A DNA stretch of 64,000 nucleotides from Bacteroides sp. (lineage in GTDB: Bacteria > Bacteroidota > Bacteroidia > Bacteroidales > Bacteroidaceae), in NCBI GenBank assembly GCA_017992695.1, contig JAGOOC010000003.1, forward strand, positions 62,001 to 126,000, in the 5' to 3' direction. A program made the position numbers and the translations under genes. Below are positions 60,927-64,000 of the stretch, one piece after another. The notes beneath the pieces are model-generated. The model made no database searches. It was given only the letters and a program-made list of their open reading frames with translations, and had not been told where the DNA came from. How positions within the stretch are numbered: the first letter of the stretch is position 1; every line of letters begins with the position of its first letter.

Positions 60927-61163
60927 ATGGAAAAACATTTAATCCACAGCAATGAGCTTCACTTGATTGCACCTGAGCGCATTCACAGTGCAGTAGAACA
61001 AATGGTCGATGCTCTTGACTTGGCTGCCGGTTCTACTTATCACTTTGATCTGTATCGTGTGGTCGAAACCTATTTCAATGATTTAGAACGTAGAAAGGAA
61101 ATTAATCTGCTGCTAGGTATCGCCAATGATACCACAGATCTCGCAGACGATTATGGCGGATGA
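60927..61163 (+). CDS. Small protein of unknown function
   Basis: I do not recognise this 78-aa protein. It is acidic, without signal or membrane segments; predicted helical (PERIHSAVEQMVDALDLAAG, then YFNDLERRKEINLLLGIAND). Its start follows the mscS hairpin by 32 bp, and it may be co-transcribed with mscS. A conserved short family is plausible; the frame and purine-rich region before the ATG support it as real. Confidence 0.55.
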   Translation: MEKHLIHSNELHLIAPERIHSAVEQMVDALDLAAGSTYHFDLYRVVETYFNDLERRKEINLLLGIANDTTDLADDYGG

Positions 61164-61191
61164 AACAAGACTGCAACCATTCACTAAAGCA

Positions 61192-61848
61192 TTAGCGAAT
61201 AAGCTCTTGTAAAGCTTCGTAATTTAAAATGTCACCCTCTCCGGAGTTAAAGGTGATTACTTTGTCTCTGACCATTTCTGAAATAGCACGAGACAACGAA
61301 GGTCGTTCAACCCCAAAGTACTCTGATAAAGAAACAATGCTGCACCCTAACCGGAAGTGCCCCTTTGTTTCTTTTGATATAATGTAATAGCTAAGTTTAG
61401 CTTTGATTCCCTTTTGAGCAAAGATGGTCATCCGCTCAGATATGTATTGCAACGAACTGGCATTAAACGCTAAAAATCCATGTAGAAACTCCTGACACTC
61501 TCTGATTTTTTGTTCAATGGAAGTTTTGCTGATATGCATTATTTCGCAATCCTCAAGAGCGATGACATCAACCGGGAACTTGTTCTCTTGAGCAAACAAG
61601 AGCGTAGCAGCAATGGGGAATGGAGCCTCTTTTTTAGCTATTTGAAGTGTTAATCCGGCCTCAGAAACAATCATCGTTTTAATTTTGCCTTTCATCAAGA
61701 AAGGCAAATTGGTCACTTTGCTGTTTTGGTAGGCAATGTACTCTCCGCGGCTGTACCGCTTAATTGTATAGTCTATTGCACAAGTAGAATCTCCTGCGCT
61801 CTTCTTGCACGCAGCACAAAAAAACATAAAGCCATCGTTATTATTCAT
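61192..61848 (-). CDS. Crp/Fnr family regulator with an FNR-like cysteine cluster
   Basis: Transcription factor, 218 aa from ATG 61848. The N-terminus has Cys11, Cys14 and Cys23 (FFCAACKKSAGDSTCAI), then a cAMP-type sensor fold (about 27-130) with Cys101 in ALEDCEIMHI, and a C-terminal HTH (about 165-218): LSEYFGVERPSLSRAISEM. The Cys spacing suggests an iron-sulfur or redox sensor as in FNR (inference). ATG 61848 is preferred over 61929 because the Cys cluster lies next to it. Divergent from the TolC-HlyD operon, which it probably regulates. Confidence 0.82.
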   Translation of the reverse strand: MNNNDGFMFFCAACKKSAGDSTCAIDYTIKRYSRGEYIAYQNSKVTNLPFLMKGKIKTMIVSEAGLTLQIAKKEAPFPIAATLLFAQENKFPVDVIALEDCEIMHISKTSIEQKIRECQEFLHGFLAFNASSLQYISERMTIFAQKGIKAKLSYYIISKETKGHFRLGCSIVSLSEYFGVERPSLSRAISEMVRDKVITFNSGEGDILNYEALQELIR

Positions 61849-62099
61849 AGAACCATTGATTATATACGGTATGAAATACGGAATGATGAGTGATGTGGCT
61901 AAAGATAGCGTGTTTATGTACATCTTCAAAGATTCCTAAATAAAAAGTGAAGAGACAAGGTGATTTCTTAATTTCTTTTGTTAATTTTCGGCATCGTAAC
62001 GGATGTTACGACTTGAAGCTTTCTCAAAACCGACCTTTGCTTCCTGATTAAAACATAAAGAGTCTTTTTATCAGCCAATTCTATTTAAACGAATAACCT

Positions 62100-63359
62100 A
62101 TGAAACGATTATTGCTTTGGGTATTCATTTGCCAAGCGGCAGTGGCAAATGCACAAACATTGACACTGGAGAGGTGTTATGAAATGGCCATTGACTACGC
62201 TACACTTGCCACACAACGCTCTTTGCAGCGCAGCCTGTCTACATCCAATCAGAAGGCTGTAGCAGCCTCGTTACTTCCACAAGCCGATCTCAATATGCAG
62301 GCTACTTACCAATCAGATGTGATTGCTCTACCCATCTCAATGCCGGGAGTCGATATACCGATTCTATCTAAAGACCAATATCGTGCTACGGTCGATTTAA
62401 AACAAGTGATCTACGATGGAGGATATGTGGCGAAGCAGAAAAAAGTCATGGAGCACTCCTTGTTGGTCGAAAACAGTAAATTGGACATCTCCTTGTCAGC
62501 ACTCAAGGATAAGGTAAGCGGAGTATACCTCGGCATACTACTCACGGATGAAAACCTTAAAATTACGCGTTTGATTCATGAAAACATATCGAGCAACATC
62601 ACCCGTATGGAGCACAAGAAGGCCGAAGGGGTGGTGCTGAAAAACAATCTCGATCTGTTGTACGTAGAACGCATGAGGGTAGAACAGCGAATGATAGAAA
62701 TGGAAAGTAGCAGAGCGTTGCTACTCGAAATGCTTTCGTCATTCATAGGCGTAGAGGTTACAACAAGTACTATCATTACCCTGCCTCTTGTTCAAATCAA
62801 TCAAAAGGTCGACTCCAAACGTCCCGAATATCAACTTTTCAAAGCGCAACTCAAAGAACTTGATGCAAAAAAGAGACTAATCAATAGCAAGAACATGCCC
62901 AAAATACTGGCCTTTGCCTCTGCCGGCTACGGTCGTCCGGGCTTGAACCCGATGAATAATGATTTCGCTTCGATGTTTCTGGCCGGAGCCAACCTGTCGG
63001 TTCCATTAACGAAGTGGACATTGACCAAACAAGAGAAAAGGGCAATGGCTACTCAGCAGCAACTCATCGGCTTGCAGGAGATTGACTTTTCGCGTAAGAA
63101 TAGGAGTGAGATTCTCAACCAACTCACCGAATTAAATAAATACCAAAAACTGATTCAAACGGATGCTTCCATAGTAGCCAAACAGGAAGATATTGTAGCC
63201 TCACAAGAGCAACGATTGCTTAACGGAGTCATTACGTCTACCGATTACATCGTTGACCTCAATGCTAAAAAAGAGGCTCTTCTCAATCAAAAGTTGCACC
63301 AAATTCAACTGATTCAGACGCAAATTGCCTATAATTCACTAACCGGGAACAACCCATAA
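62100..63359 (+). CDS. TolC family outer-membrane efflux protein (second copy)
   Basis: Outer-membrane channel, 419 aa. Signal peptide about 1-20 (ends ANAQ). Two hairpin repeats; LTLERCYEMAIDYATLATQR near 20-40 is the usual first helix. It differs clearly from the first TolC gene (5826-7139), so they are separate systems. First gene of a second export operon, with an HlyD-type adaptor 1 bp downstream. The gap 61849-62099 is divergent and A/T rich, without a clear -7 box. Confidence 0.88.
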   Translation: MKRLLLWVFICQAAVANAQTLTLERCYEMAIDYATLATQRSLQRSLSTSNQKAVAASLLPQADLNMQATYQSDVIALPISMPGVDIPILSKDQYRATVDLKQVIYDGGYVAKQKKVMEHSLLVENSKLDISLSALKDKVSGVYLGILLTDENLKITRLIHENISSNITRMEHKKAEGVVLKNNLDLLYVERMRVEQRMIEMESSRALLLEMLSSFIGVEVTTSTIITLPLVQINQKVDSKRPEYQLFKAQLKELDAKKRLINSKNMPKILAFASAGYGRPGLNPMNNDFASMFLAGANLSVPLTKWTLTKQEKRAMATQQQLIGLQEIDFSRKNRSEILNQLTELNKYQKLIQTDASIVAKQEDIVASQEQRLLNGVITSTDYIVDLNAKKEALLNQKLHQIQLIQTQIAYNSLTGNNP

Positions 63360-63360
63360 C

Positions 63361-64000
63361 ATGAAAATACCCCATAATATGAAAACAATACGTAAGATGA
63401 GCATAAACTTCATACTAATCGCAGCAGTAGCTTTGCTGGTGAGTTGCACCAATCCTAAAAATGATTTCGACGCCCAAGGCAATTTCGAAGCGATAGAGGT
63501 TGTTACCTCTGCCGAGGGTACTGGCAAGATTGTAGAGCTTAACATCGAAGAAGGAGATGTACTAACCGAGGGAGCTTCTGTGGGGTTGATAGATACCATA
63601 CAGTTAGACTTGAAACGTGCGCAGCTACATGCTACCATCAAGGCGTTAGAGGCGAAGCTGCCCAATGTGGCTGCCCAAGTCAATGTGCTCAAAGAGCAAC
63701 TCTCCACAGCCGAATATGAAAGAGAACGGATCAAACGGTTGCTAGCCACACAAAGTGCTACACCCAAGCAGCTGGACGATTACAATGCACAGATTGCTTT
63801 AATCAAGAGTCAAATCATCGCTTCTACGGCTCAGCTGGATACCCAAACGCGGGGCATACTTGCCGAGATTGAGCCACTGAGGGTTCAACTACTACAACTC
63901 AACGATCAAGTCAATCGATGCAAGATAACCGCACCTATAGCAGGTACTGTTCTCTCCAAATTTGTAGAGTGTGGCGAGTTTACTACTACAGGGAAGCCAC
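63361..64000 (+). CDS. HlyD-type membrane fusion protein, truncated by window end
   Basis: Adaptor of the second tripartite exporter; the window ends at codon 213. ATG 63361 or 63379 (MKTIRKMSINFIL) may start it. The N-terminus is a lipoprotein signal (LLVSC, near 36). A lipoyl half follows (GTGKIVELNIEEGDVLTEGA), then a coiled coil (about 85-170) and the return lipoyl strand (CKITAPIAGTVLSKFV). The remaining ABC genes are presumably beyond the window. Confidence 0.85.
   Translation, partial: MKIPHNMKTIRKMSINFILIAAVALLVSCTNPKNDFDAQGNFEAIEVVTSAEGTGKIVELNIEEGDVLTEGASVGLIDTIQLDLKRAQLHATIKALEAKLPNVAAQVNVLKEQLSTAEYERERIKRLLATQSATPKQLDDYNAQIALIKSQIIASTAQLDTQTRGILAEIEPLRVQLLQLNDQVNRCKITAPIAGTVLSKFVECGEFTTTGKP

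Overview
The window looks like chromosomal DNA of a member of the Bacteroidales, most likely Bacteroides or a close relative. The evidence is the promoter style (several TAnnTTTG -7 boxes with a TTTG/TTG -33 box about 19-22 nt upstream), SusC-style TonB receptors, an ECF sigma/anti-sigma pair, MacB-type efflux operons, RibBA and LptF, a split UshA-type nucleotidase pair, the thrA-apgM-thrC operon beside a thiamine uptake operon, and the metA-U32 pair. Most of it is housekeeping or envelope DNA. I see no prophage, integrated element or CRISPR array; the only trace of a mobile element is a decayed IS110-type fragment near 12 kb.

Layout. 0.1-9.2 kb: ROK sugar kinase (-), a five-gene tripartite ABC efflux operon (ATPase, two permeases, adaptor, TolC) and a monofunctional peptidoglycan glycosyltransferase. 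9.3-13.9 kb: two secreted or lipoprotein genes of unknown role, a CvfB-like S1 protein, the IS remnant, malate dehydrogenase and ribosomal protein L19. 14-22.7 kb: split 5'-nucleotidase, NagZ-beta-lactamase-type fusion, outer-membrane barrel, a 5'-truncated DUF4136 gene, and a MarR regulator followed by a four-module CoA-disulfide reductase/rhodanese/TusA/DsrE protein. 22.9-32 kb: a 22-bp palindromic array, an NtrC-type regulator, a sigma-54-type promoter and kdpFABC with a KdpD sensor and a separate histidine kinase; kdpA carries an in-frame TAG at codon 10. 32-34 kb: ECF sigma, anti-sigma-like and Spy-like genes, then tRNA-Met. 34-43.3 kb: START-like protein, lptF-ribBA, aminotransferase, ferredoxin, metA, U32 protein and a lipoprotein with a zinc ribbon.

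43.4-50.8 kb (all -): ansA, radA, FAD dehydrogenase, LuxR-type regulator and TonB receptor, ending at a second 22-bp-period repeat array. 51-56.2 kb: threonine operon behind a leader peptide rich in Thr codons, with alternative RNA pairings (a likely attenuator). 56.2-59.9 kb (-): TPP riboswitch, thiamine TonB receptor, PnuT and thiamine pyrophosphokinase. 59.9-64 kb: MscS channel, a small unknown gene, a Crp/Fnr regulator with an FNR-like cysteine set, and the start of a second TolC/HlyD efflux operon that runs off the end.

Regulation is the most informative part of the window: sigma-54 control of potassium uptake, attenuation of threonine synthesis, TPP control of thiamine uptake, and several promoter-proximal repeats whose role is unknown. 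Start codons were moved inward from the longest open frame wherever a promoter, signal peptide, gene overlap or conserved N-terminus argued for it.
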